Shown one piece after another: positions 8,262 to 16,898 of a DNA stretch of 64,000 nucleotides; position 1 is the first letter of the stretch; each line of letters begins with the position of its first letter. The DNA is taken from positions 62,001-126,000 of the forward strand of contig NZ_WUAF01000006.1 of assembly GCF_009800965.1 (NCBI RefSeq). Reading direction: 5' to 3'. This DNA comes from Cognatazoarcus halotolerans. Lineage in GTDB: Bacteria > Pseudomonadota > Gammaproteobacteria > Burkholderiales > Rhodocyclaceae. The notes below the pieces were generated by a model, which was given only the letters and a program-made list of their open reading frames with translations, was not told the origin of the DNA and did no database searches. The position numbers and the translations under genes are program-made.

Positions 8262-8703
8262 GGTCCGGATCGTCGCGGTCACGGACGACGACGGGCAGGT
8301 CTGCGAGCCTGTCCTGTTGCGCTCTGCCGAGGCGGTCCACCGCCAGTTGCGTCCGATGCTGCCGGCCGACTATGCCGGGCGGCTGTCGGTCATTTTTGCT
8401 TCGGGTGGCCGACTGGCCGTTGCGGTGCGTGGCGAGGCAGTCGTCGGGGTGGCCTTGTGGCGCCTGGTCGAGAACACCTACGAGGGGCGTCGCCTTTACG
8501 TCGACGATCTCGTAAGTGACGAATCGTCCCGGTCGACCGGCGTGGGTCATTGCCTGTTGGCCTGGCTCGAGGAGCGCGCCCGCCTGTTCGGCTGTGAGGT
8601 ACTGGCGCTCGATTCGGGCGTGCAGCGGTCTCGGGCGCATGCGTTCTATTTTCGAGAGGGGATGTCCATCCCCTCGTTTTCATTCAGGAAAGTGCTCAAA
8701 TGA
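8251..8703 (+). CDS. GNAT family N-acetyltransferase
   Basis: 150 residues from the ATG at 8251, which overlaps the end of alaA by 11 bp. The GNAT core is visible as LYVDDLVSDESSRSTGVGHCLLAWLEERA, given here only as the family pattern: an acidic beta strand 4 followed by the acetyl-CoA pyrophosphate loop and helix. The last strands read VLALDSGVQRSRAHAFYFRE. The stop overlaps the hom start by 4 bp (ATGA), so expression is tied to threonine synthesis. The acceptor substrate is unknown; small-molecule or protein N-acetylation are both possible. Confidence 0.88.
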   Translation: MRAEVRIVAVTDDDGQVCEPVLLRSAEAVHRQLRPMLPADYAGRLSVIFASGGRLAVAVRGEAVVGVALWRLVENTYEGRRLYVDDLVSDESSRSTGVGHCLLAWLEERARLFGCEVLALDSGVQRSRAHAFYFREGMSIPSFSFRKVLK

Positions 8704-10013
8704 AACCGATGAATGTGGGTCTGCTTGGTATCGGTACCGTCGGTGGCGGTACGTTCTCCGTTCTGAAACGCAACGAGGAAGAAATCACCCGTCGCGCCGG
8801 ACGGCCGATCCGCATTGCGACCGTGGCTGACAAGAACCTCGAGCTGGCGAGGAAAGTGGCTGGCGAGGGTGTCAGGCTTACCGACGATGCCTTTTCGGTC
8901 GTCACCGATCCCGAGATCGATATCGTCGTCGAATTGATCGGCGGTTACGGTGTTGCCAAGGACCTCGTGCTGGCCGCGATCGAGAACGGCAAGCACGTGG
9001 TCACCGCCAACAAGGCCCTGCTCGCGGTGCATGGCAACGAGATCTTCGCGGCAGCCCAGAAGAAGGGCGTGATGGTGGCATTCGAGGCTGCGGTGGCGGG
9101 CGGCATTCCGATCATCAAGGCGCTTCGCGAAGGCCTGACCGCAAACCGCATCGAGTGGATCGCCGGCATCATCAACGGCACGACCAACTTCATTCTTTCC
9201 GAAATGCGCGACAAGGGGCTGCCTTTTGCCGACGTGCTCAAGGAAGCCCAGGCGCTCGGCTATGCCGAGGCGGATCCGACCTTCGACATCGAAGGTGTCG
9301 ATGCCGCGCACAAGGCCACGTTGATGGCGTCGATCGCATTCGGCGTGCCGATCCAGTTCGACAAGGCGCACATCGAAGGCATCACCAAACTGGAGTCGGC
9401 CGATATTCGTTACGCCGAGCAGCTTGGCTATCGCATCAAGCTTCTCGGTATCGCGCGCCGCCGGGAAGCCGGTATCGAGCTGCGGGTTCATCCGACGCTG
9501 ATCCCCGCCAAGAGGCTCATCGCCAACGTTGAGGGGGCGATGAATGCGGTTCTGGTGCAGGCAGACGCGGTTGGTGCGACCCTCTATTACGGGAAAGGTG
9601 CGGGCGCCGAGCCGACCGCGAGTGCGGTCATCGCCGATCTCGTCGATATCACGCGCCTGCACACGGCAGATCCCGAGCATCGCGTTCCGCATCTTGCCTT
9701 CCAGCCGGACCAGATGGTCGATCTTCCGGTGCTGCCGATCGACGAGGCCGAGACCGCCTGCTACATGCGCATGCGAGTCGAGGATCAACCCGGGGTGCTG
9801 GCCGATATCACACGGATTCTTGCGGACAACGGTATCTCCATCGACGCGATGCTGCAGCGCGAGCCGGAAGAGGGCGAGTCCCAGACCGACATCATCATCC
9901 TCACCCATCGATCGATCGAAGGCCGTATCAGTGCGGCCGTGGCCAAGATCGAGGGGCTTGCGGTGGTGATCGGCAAGGTCGTGCGCTTGCGACTCGAAGA
10001 CCTCGCCAAGTAA
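8700..10013 (+). CDS. hom: Homoserine dehydrogenase
   Basis: 437 residues. The NAD(P)-binding GxGxxG is GIGTVGGG at residues 8-15. The catalytic domain has HVVTANKALLA and GIINGTTNFIL, both signatures of the family. A C-terminal ACT domain (residues 350-430, CYMRMRVEDQPGVLADIT) is expected to bind threonine for feedback control. The enzyme reduces aspartate semialdehyde to homoserine, the branch point to threonine and methionine. It is flanked by the GNAT gene (4-bp overlap) and thrC (65 bp downstream). Confidence 0.97.
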   Translation: MKPMNVGLLGIGTVGGGTFSVLKRNEEEITRRAGRPIRIATVADKNLELARKVAGEGVRLTDDAFSVVTDPEIDIVVELIGGYGVAKDLVLAAIENGKHVVTANKALLAVHGNEIFAAAQKKGVMVAFEAAVAGGIPIIKALREGLTANRIEWIAGIINGTTNFILSEMRDKGLPFADVLKEAQALGYAEADPTFDIEGVDAAHKATLMASIAFGVPIQFDKAHIEGITKLESADIRYAEQLGYRIKLLGIARRREAGIELRVHPTLIPAKRLIANVEGAMNAVLVQADAVGATLYYGKGAGAEPTASAVIADLVDITRLHTADPEHRVPHLAFQPDQMVDLPVLPIDEAETACYMRMRVEDQPGVLADITRILADNGISIDAMLQREPEEGESQTDIIILTHRSIEGRISAAVAKIEGLAVVIGKVVRLRLEDLAK

Positions 10014-10078
10014 TCACACATGCCATACGGTGCCGGCGAATGAGCCGGCGCCAGATCTGTCTCCAAACGGTCCACGCC

Positions 10079-11515
10079 ATGCGCTATATCTCGACCCGCG
10101 GCCAGTCGCCCGCGCTTTCCTTCTCCGACATCCTGCTGGGCGGCCTAGCGCCGGACGGCGGACTCTACCTGCCTGAAAGCTATCCGCAGATAGGGCGTGC
10201 CGAACTCGACGCCTGGCGCCACCTCGGTTACGCCGAGCTCGCCTTCGAGATACTGTCGCGCTTCATCGACGATATTCCCGCAGAGGACCTCAGGGCGCTG
10301 TGCGAACGAACCTACACGCCCGCGGTGTATTGCCACACCCGCGCGGGCGACGATGCGGCCGACATCACTCCGGTGAAATGGCTTGAGCCGGGCCGGTTGG
10401 CGCTGCTCGAATTGTCCAACGGCCCGACCCTGGCCTTCAAGGACATGGCAATGCAGCTGCTCGGCAACCTCTTCGAGTACGTGCTGGACAAGCGTAATGA
10501 TTCGATCAACATCCTTGGTGCGACTTCCGGCGATACCGGTTCGGCAGCCGAGTATGCGATGCGCGGCAAGCACGGTGTGCAGGTGTTCATGCTCTCGCCG
10601 CATGGTCGTATGAGTGCCTTCCAGCGTGCCCAGATGTATTCGCTGCAGGACGACAACATTCACAACATTGCTGTCACCGGGATGTTCGATGACGCCCAGG
10701 ACATCGTCAAGGCGGTTTCCAACGACCACGCCTTCAAGGCGCGCTACAAGATCGGGGCGGTGAATTCGATCAACTGGGGTCGGGTGGCAGCCCAGGTGGT
10801 GTATTACTTCAAGGGCTATTTCGCCGCGACCGAAAGCAATGATCAGCAGATCGCATTTGCCGTGCCGTCGGGCAATTTCGGCAATATCTGCGCCGGCCAC
10901 ATCGCGCGCATGATGGGCCTGCCGGTCGCGAAGCTGATACTGGCGACCAACGAAAACGACGTTCTCGACGAGTTCTTCCGTACCGGCATTTACCGCCCAC
11001 GCAAGACGGCCGAGACCCACGCCACCTCGAGCCCGTCGATGGACATCTCGAAGGCTTCAAACTTCGAACGCTTCGTGTTCGACCTGGTGGGGCGAGATCC
11101 CGAGGTCGTTCGCGAACTCTGGGCCAGCGTCGACGCCGGCGGCGCGTTCGACCTGACCAAGACCGCGTTCTGGTCGCAAATTGGCGATTTCGGTTTCGTG
11201 TCAGGCAGCAGCAGCCATGCGGATCGGCTTGCCACGATCCGCATGTGCGACCAGAAGTACACGACGGTGATCGATACGCACACCGCCGACGGGCTGAAGG
11301 TCGCCCTGGAGCACCCTCAGAGCGGTGTTGCCACCTTGGTGCTCGAGACGGCGCTTCCGGCAAAGTTCGAGGAGACCATCGTGGAGGCGCTGGGACGCAA
11401 GCCGGAACGACCTGCCGATCTGCGCGATATCGAGCAATTGCCGCAGCGGGTCGAGGTGATGGCAGCGGACGTCAATGCGGTAAAGGCCTTCATCGTCCGT
11501 CATCTGGAGCGTTGA
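10079..11515 (+). CDS. thrC: Threonine synthase
   Basis: 478 residues when started at ATG 10079 (MRYISTRGQSPALSFSDILL), the usual N terminus of the family; an in-frame ATG at 10040 would add 13 residues without family support. No clear Shine-Dalgarno is seen. The PLP lysine is in GPTLAFKDMAMQLLGN and the phosphate-binding loop in ATSGDTGSAAEYA. It converts O-phosphohomoserine to threonine, the last step of the pathway whose earlier step is encoded by hom immediately upstream. The length suits the long bacterial form. Confidence 0.97.
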   Translation: MRYISTRGQSPALSFSDILLGGLAPDGGLYLPESYPQIGRAELDAWRHLGYAELAFEILSRFIDDIPAEDLRALCERTYTPAVYCHTRAGDDAADITPVKWLEPGRLALLELSNGPTLAFKDMAMQLLGNLFEYVLDKRNDSINILGATSGDTGSAAEYAMRGKHGVQVFMLSPHGRMSAFQRAQMYSLQDDNIHNIAVTGMFDDAQDIVKAVSNDHAFKARYKIGAVNSINWGRVAAQVVYYFKGYFAATESNDQQIAFAVPSGNFGNICAGHIARMMGLPVAKLILATNENDVLDEFFRTGIYRPRKTAETHATSSPSMDISKASNFERFVFDLVGRDPEVVRELWASVDAGGAFDLTKTAFWSQIGDFGFVSGSSSHADRLATIRMCDQKYTTVIDTHTADGLKVALEHPQSGVATLVLETALPAKFEETIVEALGRKPERPADLRDIEQLPQRVEVMAADVNAVKAFIVRHLER

Positions 11516-11522
11516 GGCAGGT

Positions 11523-12140
11523 ATGTCCCTGGAAATGTGGAACAACCGCTTTGCCGATGCGGGCGAGCGTTTCGTGTTTGGCGAGGCACCGAGCGTCTTC
11601 CTGACCGCACAGGCAGCGCTGGTGCGTCCGGGCAGTACCGTGTTGAGCATCGCCGATGGTGAAGGGCGCAACAGTGTGTGGCTGGCCGAGCAGGGCTGCG
11701 TGGTAGACGCAGTCGAGTTTGCACCGGTGGCGGTAGACAAGGCCCGGGGACTCGCGGCCCGCAGAGGGGTATCGGTGAACTTCACGGTTGCCGATCTGCT
11801 CGACTGGGATTGGCCCGCCGAGCACTACGACATGGTGGTGGCCGTATTTATCCAGTTCGCCCCACCAGCGCAGCGCGAGCGCCTATTCGAACATATCAAG
11901 CGTACGCTCAAACCCGGTGGGCTACTGCTTTTGCATGGTTACACGCCAAAACAGCTCGAATACGGCACGGGTGGGCCTTCGGCAGTTGAAAACCTCTATA
12001 CCGAGCCGTTGCTCGCACAGGCCTTCGCTGATTTCGATCTCCTGCGGCTTGTCGCCTACGAGAAGTCGCTCTCGGAAGGGATGGGCCATTCGGGCATGTC
12101 TGCCCTGATCGATCTGGTCGCGCGCAAGCCTCACAGATAA
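11523..12140 (+). CDS. Class I SAM-dependent methyltransferase (TehB-like)
   Basis: 205 residues. Motif I is VLSIADGEGRNSVWLAEQG, and the acidic residue after strand 2 is in VDAVEFAPVAVDKAR. TLKPGGLLLLHGY is the post-motif loop. The pattern N-terminal to it (MWNNRFADAGERFVFGEAPS) is shared with a large group of small bacterial methyltransferases of the tellurite-resistance/thiopurine type. It starts 7 bp after the thrC stop and is likely co-transcribed. The substrate is unknown. Its last codons overlap the end of a convergent small membrane protein gene by 10 bp. Confidence 0.88.
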   Translation: MSLEMWNNRFADAGERFVFGEAPSVFLTAQAALVRPGSTVLSIADGEGRNSVWLAEQGCVVDAVEFAPVAVDKARGLAARRGVSVNFTVADLLDWDWPAEHYDMVVAVFIQFAPPAQRERLFEHIKRTLKPGGLLLLHGYTPKQLEYGTGGPSAVENLYTEPLLAQAFADFDLLRLVAYEKSLSEGMGHSGMSALIDLVARKPHR

Positions 12141-12268
12141 AGCACGGCGGGAAACACTGTCACCGCCACGAGATAGAGCAGCCAGTCGAGATTCCTGCGC
12201 GCCAGATAACCGGTGAAGTGCAGGATCAGTACGACGATGGCGAAAACATAGTAAAGACCAAAAAGCAT
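12131..12268 (-). CDS. 45-residue two-helix membrane protein
   Basis: A short frame from ATG 12268 (GGAG site 8 bp upstream) encodes 45 residues: a hydrophobic segment at 2-19, a basic turn (YLARRNLDW) and a second hydrophobic segment at 30-45. The charge pattern predicts a helical hairpin in the inner membrane with the loop in the cytoplasm. It overlaps the 3' end of the methyltransferase gene by 10 bp, tail to tail. I do not recognise a family. The ribosome-binding site and clean amphipathic layout argue that it is a real gene, but short frames can arise by chance. Confidence 0.6.
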   Translation of the reverse strand: MLFGLYYVFAIVVLILHFTGYLARRNLDWLLYLVAVTVFPAVLYL

Positions 12269-12353
12269 CCGGCAGGCTCCGCAAGATTGGCGACAGCGCG
12301 ATTCGCCACTTATAGACAAGGCGATCGCGCTTGGCAAGCATCTCGCATGATGT

Positions 12354-13202
12354 TCATTCTTCGATGTGGCGAAGCGACAGATCAATGGCCCTGACATCCT
12401 TGGTAAGGGCGCCAATCGAAATGCGATCGACGCCCGTTTCGGCAATTGCTCTCACCCGCTCCAGGTTTACTCCACCGGAAGCTTCGAGTTCGGCCCGGCC
12501 GTCGGTCATTCGCACCGCTTCGGCCATTTCATCAAGACTCATGTTGTCGAGCAGGATCATACCGGCGCCGGCGTCGAGCGCTTCGGTCAACTGCGCCAGC
12601 GATTCGACTTCGATCTCTATGAACACGTTCGAGGGCGCAATGCGGCGTGCGTCCTCGATGACCTGCGCAATGCTGCCTGAAGCAATGATGTGGTTTTCCT
12701 TGACAAGAATGCCATCGTAAAGGCCCATCCGGTGATTGACGCCACCTCCGGTCAGTACCGCGTATTTCTGCGCGAGGCGAAGCCCCGGAAGGGTCTTGCG
12801 GGTGTCCACGATTTTCGCGCCGGTACCGGCAACAGCTTCGACGTAGCTGCGTGTCACGGTGGCTGTCCCGGACAGCAATTGCAGGAAGTTCAGGGCGGTA
12901 CGCTCGGCGGTGAGGAGCGCTCGGGCACTTGCGATGACGTCGCAAAGGACTTGTCCCGGTTCGATCGGCTCACCGTCCGTGGCATGCCACAGCACGGTGC
13001 AGGAAGGCTCCATTGCGGCGAAGGCGGCATCGAACCACGCGGTGCCGCACAAGATTGCGCCCTCTCGGGTAATCACCCGGCCACGGGCGTCGACCTTGCC
13101 GGAGATCAGCCGGGCGGTCAGGTCGCCGGTGCCCACGTCCTCCGCGAGCGAGGCCGCGACGCTGCGTTGAATCTCGACCCTGAGTTGTTCGCTGATCTGC
13201 AT
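12354..13202 (-). CDS. nadC: Nicotinate-nucleotide pyrophosphorylase (quinolinate phosphoribosyltransferase)
   Basis: 282 residues from ATG 13202, chosen because GGAG lies 6 bp upstream and MQISEQLRVEIQRSVAASL aligns with family N termini; the frame is open further upstream. Family signatures: EDVGTGDLTA, RTALNFLQLLSGTAT, DTRKTLPGLR, HRMGLYDGILVKENHI and LEASGGV. The enzyme makes nicotinate mononucleotide from quinolinate and PRPP in de novo NAD synthesis. It diverges from the alkylation-repair operon with about 157 bp between starts. No other NAD genes are in the window. Confidence 0.96.
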   Translation of the reverse strand: MQISEQLRVEIQRSVAASLAEDVGTGDLTARLISGKVDARGRVITREGAILCGTAWFDAAFAAMEPSCTVLWHATDGEPIEPGQVLCDVIASARALLTAERTALNFLQLLSGTATVTRSYVEAVAGTGAKIVDTRKTLPGLRLAQKYAVLTGGGVNHRMGLYDGILVKENHIIASGSIAQVIEDARRIAPSNVFIEIEVESLAQLTEALDAGAGMILLDNMSLDEMAEAVRMTDGRAELEASGGVNLERVRAIAETGVDRISIGALTKDVRAIDLSLRHIEE

Positions 13203-13359
13203 GCCCGCTCCGTGAATGAGTGTCGGGCGCATTCTATCACCGGGCAATGACAGATCGCCGACCGACGGCCCTTCCGAGGTGCCGGCCTGAGCGCACGGAG
13301 GAAATATCCATGTCCGTTTTCGGCGAGCCGGACAGCGGGTGCTCAAGCATAATCGGCGC

Positions 13360-14808
13360 ATGAATCTTCCCGAACCCGATGCCTGTTACCAAGCGCTGCT
13401 CAGTCATGACAGCCGTTTCGATGGCCGGCTTTTCGTAGCGGTCACGAGCACCGGTATCTACTGTCGGCCGGTTTGCCGGGTAAGGCCGCCGCATCGCGAG
13501 AACTGCCGGTTCTTCGCCAGCGCAGCGGCAGCGGAAGCAGAGGGTTTCAGGCCATGTCAGCGTTGTTGCCCGGAACACGCGCCCGGTCGTGCCCCGGTGG
13601 ACGCCGCCTCGACGATCGCGCGAGCGGCTGTGGAGATGATCGAAGGAGGGCTCCAGGGGGAACTCGATACCGGGTCCATGGCGCGGCGGATCGGGGTCAG
13701 TGAGCGGCATCTGAGGCGGGCGTTTTCGGCCGAGTTCGGTGTGTCACCGGCAGCCTATCTGGCCAGCCGCAGACTGCAGCTTGGTCGCCGATTGCTGCGC
13801 GAATCGGCCATGTCGGTGGTGGACATTGCGTACGCGACCGGCTTTGGCAGTTTGCGCACATTCAATACGAGGTACAGAGCGGCTTACGGCGAAGCTCCGC
13901 AGGCCTCGCGGAGGGGTTTGGCGAACCGTGCGGAGGGCGCCTTCGAGTTTCCGCTGGCCTACAGGCCGCCGCTGGACTGGGACGCGCTGCTTGCTTTCCT
14001 GGGGGGGCGGGCAATTCCGGGGGTCGAGGCAGTGAATGCTTCGGGGTGCTATCGGCGCACCGTGCGGGTGGGAGAGGCAGGGCGTGAGTGTCGCGGCTGG
14101 GTCGAGGTCACCAGGGCCGCGCGCGGCGATGTACTGACGGCCCGTATTTCCGCGTCGCTTGCCCGTGCCTTGCCACAGGTGATGGCTGGTTTGAAGCGGC
14201 TCTTCGACCTGAGTTGCGACCCGCACCAGGTCAACGCCACGCTCGGGGTGTTGTCGGCCGGAAGGCCCGGGCTGAGGGTGCCTGGCGCGCTCGACGGCTT
14301 CGAGATGGCAGTCAGGGCGATCGTCGGACAGCAGGTTTCGGTCGCTGCGGCACGAACGCTGGTTGGTCGATTCGCGCTGCGTTTCGGTGCGCCGATCGAA
14401 ACCGGCAGGGAGGACCTCGTCCGATGTTTTCCCACGGCAGGGGAGATTGCCGCGGTGGCATCTTCCTCCATCGGAGAGCTCGGTATCATCGGATCGCGCG
14501 CTGCCGCGATCATCGCCCTCGCCACAGCGGTATCCGAGCAAAGGCTGGTGCTTTCGCCCGAAGCGGAACTCGCGACCACCCGCGAGGCGCTGTTGTCCCT
14601 CCCCGGCATCGGGCCGTGGACTGCCGACTATATTGCGATGCGTGCCCTCTCCTGGCCGAATGCCTTTCCCGAAGGCGATGCCGGCGTACATCGAGCGCTT
14701 GCCACCGCAAACCGCGCGGAGGCAAGGGCAATCATGGCGCGGTGGGCGCCGTGGCGGGCATACGCCGTGATGCATCTATGGCATGGAGCGAACTGGCATG
14801 AACTGTGA
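13360..14808 (+). CDS. alkA: Ada-type methyl-sensor / AraC / AlkA 3-methyladenine DNA glycosylase fusion
   Basis: 482 residues in three parts. Residues 5-75 are an Ada zinc domain with all four cysteines (GIYCRPVCR, then GFRPCQRC), the first being the phosphotriester methyl acceptor in Ada. Residues 85-185 are an AraC-type helix-turn-helix pair (MARRIGVSERHLRRAFSAEF). Residues 195-480 are AlkA: the N-terminal AlkA domain, then HhH-GPD with LPGIGPWTADYIAM and the catalytic Asp in GDAGVHRAL. The protein should sense alkylated DNA, activate its own operon and excise alkylated bases. ATG 13360 is used; no good ribosome-binding site is visible. It overlaps ogt downstream by 11 bp. Confidence 0.93.
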   Translation: MNLPEPDACYQALLSHDSRFDGRLFVAVTSTGIYCRPVCRVRPPHRENCRFFASAAAAEAEGFRPCQRCCPEHAPGRAPVDAASTIARAAVEMIEGGLQGELDTGSMARRIGVSERHLRRAFSAEFGVSPAAYLASRRLQLGRRLLRESAMSVVDIAYATGFGSLRTFNTRYRAAYGEAPQASRRGLANRAEGAFEFPLAYRPPLDWDALLAFLGGRAIPGVEAVNASGCYRRTVRVGEAGRECRGWVEVTRAARGDVLTARISASLARALPQVMAGLKRLFDLSCDPHQVNATLGVLSAGRPGLRVPGALDGFEMAVRAIVGQQVSVAAARTLVGRFALRFGAPIETGREDLVRCFPTAGEIAAVASSSIGELGIIGSRAAAIIALATAVSEQRLVLSPEAELATTREALLSLPGIGPWTADYIAMRALSWPNAFPEGDAGVHRALATANRAEARAIMARWAPWRAYAVMHLWHGANWHEL

Positions 14809-15289
14809 AGGCATGATTGACTATTGGCTCGAGAGCCCCTGCGGGGATATCGAGGTGCGGATGTGCAGCGGCCTTCTTGCCGGCCTGCGGTTTGTCGAAG
14901 GCGCGCGTCGTGAGTCGCTGCCGCAGGCACCGCAGGCGGTCCGCGATGCGTTGTCGGCGTGGTTCGATGGCGCTACGCTCGGGTTCGAGTGGCTCGCCCC
15001 GAACCTGCCGGGCACTGCATTTCAACAGGCCGTATGGCAGGCCTTGCGGCACATACCGCGTGGTGAGCGGATAACCTACCGCATGCTCGCCGCCCGGCTC
15101 GGGCGACCGCGTGCCGTACGTGCCGTGGCGAGCGCGGTTGCGGCGAATCCGGTGTTGCTGATCCTGCCCTGTCATCGTGTGGTCGGTTCGGACGGGAAAC
15201 TCCACGGTTATGCAGGTGGCGTCGAGCGAAAACGGATGCTGCTGGAGATGGAGCAATCTTCGATCGGGGGCAGGCGTGACACGGCGTGA
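14798..15289 (+). CDS. ogt: Methylated-DNA-[protein]-cysteine S-methyltransferase
   Basis: 163 residues from ATG 14798, which has GGAG 9 bp upstream inside the end of alkA; ATG 14813 is a possible shorter start but its GAAGG is only 1 bp away. The active-site motif PCHRVVGSDGKLHGYAGG is intact, preceded by the helix-turn-helix GERITYRMLAARLGRP. It removes methyl groups from O6-methylguanine by suicidal transfer to the active Cys. It overlaps alkA by 11 bp, so the base-excision and direct-reversal repair genes should be made together. Confidence 0.96.
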   Translation: MNCEGMIDYWLESPCGDIEVRMCSGLLAGLRFVEGARRESLPQAPQAVRDALSAWFDGATLGFEWLAPNLPGTAFQQAVWQALRHIPRGERITYRMLAARLGRPRAVRAVASAVAANPVLLILPCHRVVGSDGKLHGYAGGVERKRMLLEMEQSSIGGRRDTA

Positions 15290-16172
15290 CATGATCGATC
15301 TGGTCCTGCTCGCCGCGCTTTGGGGGGCATCGTTTCTCTTCATGCGCGTGGCTGGGCCCGCCTTCGGGCCGATCCCGATGATCGAGCTGCGTGTGGGCAT
15401 TGCGGCGCTCGTGCTGCTGCCGGTGCTGGCCCTCGGTGAGGGCCTGACCTACCTGCGGCGTTACCTCGCACCGTTGAGCTTCGTCGGTTTGACCAACTCG
15501 GCCCTGCCTTTCGTCCTCTACGCCTGGGCGACACTGTCGGTGAGTGGCGGTTTCGCTTCGATCGTCAACGCGACGTCACCGCTGTGGGCAGCCCTCGTGG
15601 CGTTTGTATGGTTTCGGGAGCGTCTGTCGGCCGCGATGATCGGCGGCATGACACTCGGTCTGCTCGGTGTGATCGTACTTGCATGGGACAAAGCCACGTT
15701 TTCGGCTGGTGGGGGCGGTTGGCCGATGCTGGCCTGCCTGGGGGCGACCCTTAGCTACGGGGTTGCCGCCAATTTCACCAAACGCTTCCTGACCGGCGTC
15801 CCGGCGCTCGCGATCGCAACCGGTAGCCAGCTTTCCGCAGCCCTGATGCTCTTGCCGGCAGCCGTGGCGACGTGGCCCGTCGATCTTCCGTCCGCAACCG
15901 CTTGGCTTGCGGTGATCCTGTTGGCGATCGGCAGCACGGCCTTGGCTTATTTTCTCTATTTCCGACTGATCGCGAGTGTCGGGCCGGCCCGGGCCATTGC
16001 GGTGACTTTTCTCATTCCCGCGTTCGGAATGATGTGGGGTTGGCTGTTGATCGACGAGCAGATCACGATGTCGATGGTGACGGGCTGTATCGTGATCCTG
16101 TTGGGGACCGCGATCTCCACCGGTGTGATGCGCTGGCCGCGACGGCATGCGGTGCAGCCGGTGCGGAAATAA
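15276..16172 (+). CDS. EamA/DMT family membrane transporter
   Basis: 298 residues from GTG 15276, chosen for the GGGGG site 5 bp upstream and the family-like start TRRDMIDLVLLAALWGASF; ATG 15291 would shorten it by 5 residues. About ten hydrophobic segments in two EamA repeats are visible, the first with LAALWGASFLFMRV and the second with LLGVIVLAW and IGSTALAYFLYFRL. Family members export small metabolites. It overlaps ogt by 14 bp, an odd partner for DNA repair; the link may be only transcriptional. A long inverted repeat follows 64 bp after the stop. Confidence 0.9.
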   Translation: MTRRDMIDLVLLAALWGASFLFMRVAGPAFGPIPMIELRVGIAALVLLPVLALGEGLTYLRRYLAPLSFVGLTNSALPFVLYAWATLSVSGGFASIVNATSPLWAALVAFVWFRERLSAAMIGGMTLGLLGVIVLAWDKATFSAGGGGWPMLACLGATLSYGVAANFTKRFLTGVPALAIATGSQLSAALMLLPAAVATWPVDLPSATAWLAVILLAIGSTALAYFLYFRLIASVGPARAIAVTFLIPAFGMMWGWLLIDEQITMSMVTGCIVILLGTAISTGVMRWPRRHAVQPVRK

Positions 16173-16235
16173 GTCACGCGCGTCGATCCGTATGTCCGGT
16201 CGAACGGGACGCTTGTCATCCCTTCGTATCTTCCC

Positions 16236-16269
16236 CTTTGTGCGCACGCTAAGTTAGCGTCGCACAAAG
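16236..16269. repeat. 34-bp near-perfect inverted repeat before the minor-pilin operon
   Basis: The left arm (16236-16252) and right arm (16254-16269) are reverse complements except for one extra C at 16245; the centre is a single G at 16253. It ends 10 bp before the fimT start codon, next to its weak GGGA ribosome-binding site. It is followed by no T-run, so it is not a standard intrinsic terminator. It could be an operator for a dimeric regulator, an RNA hairpin (stem of about 13 pairs, 7-base loop) that limits fimT translation, or a terminator of the exporter gene upstream. Confidence 0.75.
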
Positions 16270-16279
16270 CGGGAATTCC

Positions 16280-16894
16280 ATGAACACCTCAAGTATCCGA
16301 TCTGCCCGGGGTTTCACCCTCATCGAACTGATGGTTACCGTCGCGGTAATGGCCATCCTCGCGGGTCTGGCAGTACCGAGCTTTCAGGGGCTGTTGCGCT
16401 CGAGCCGGCTCGCCGGAGAATCAAACGATATCCTCGCGGCGCTCAGCCTGGCGCGCTCCGAATCGGTACGGCGCAACCAGCGTGTCGTGTTCTGTCGCGC
16501 ACCGGTGGTGGGCGGTGTGATCGCTGACAACTCTGCATGTATCACCGGTGATACGGCATCTCGCTGGGCGGGGTGGATGGTCTTTCTCGACAGCAACGCG
16601 AATGGTGCCCGCGATGCCGCGAACGAGCCTTTGCTGCGCAGCGGTGTCTTCTCGCGCGACACCCTGATCACGGTTGCGAGCACCAATCTGCAGGGCGGCG
16701 GCAATCGACTGGTTTTTCGGCCCGACGGGATTGCGCGTGATGCGGGCAGCAACGCGATACAGCAGGTGGCGCTGAGAGTCTGTGAAGCGTCCGGCAGCGG
16801 CGAGAATGCGCGTGACGTGGTGGTCGCGTTCGGTAGCCGTATCAACGTGGTCCGCGCTTCGTCGGCCGCATGCGCCGCCCCGTCGAATCCCTGA
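16280..16894 (+). CDS. fimT: FimT/FimU-type minor pseudopilin (GspH family)
   Basis: 204 residues. The class III prepilin signal SARGFTLIELMVTVAVMAIL has cleavage after Gly11, Phe12 as first mature residue and Glu at +5. The C-terminal GspH-type beta domain contains four cysteines, probably paired. It is the first gene of an operon whose order (fimT-pilV-pilW-pilX-pilY1-pilY2-pilE) matches the minor-pilin clusters of Pseudomonas and betaproteobacteria. Minor pilins prime assembly of type IV pili and help display PilY1. The ribosome-binding site is weak and abuts the inverted repeat. Confidence 0.92.
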   Translation: MNTSSIRSARGFTLIELMVTVAVMAILAGLAVPSFQGLLRSSRLAGESNDILAALSLARSESVRRNQRVVFCRAPVVGGVIADNSACITGDTASRWAGWMVFLDSNANGARDAANEPLLRSGVFSRDTLITVASTNLQGGGNRLVFRPDGIARDAGSNAIQQVALRVCEASGSGENARDVVVAFGSRINVVRASSAACAAPSNP

Positions 16895-16898
16895 TCGC

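Noticed and set aside
16173-16279. Sigma-54 promoter for the pilin operon
   Set aside because: No TGGCAC-N5-TTGC type element is present; TTGTCA at 16213 has no matching -10.
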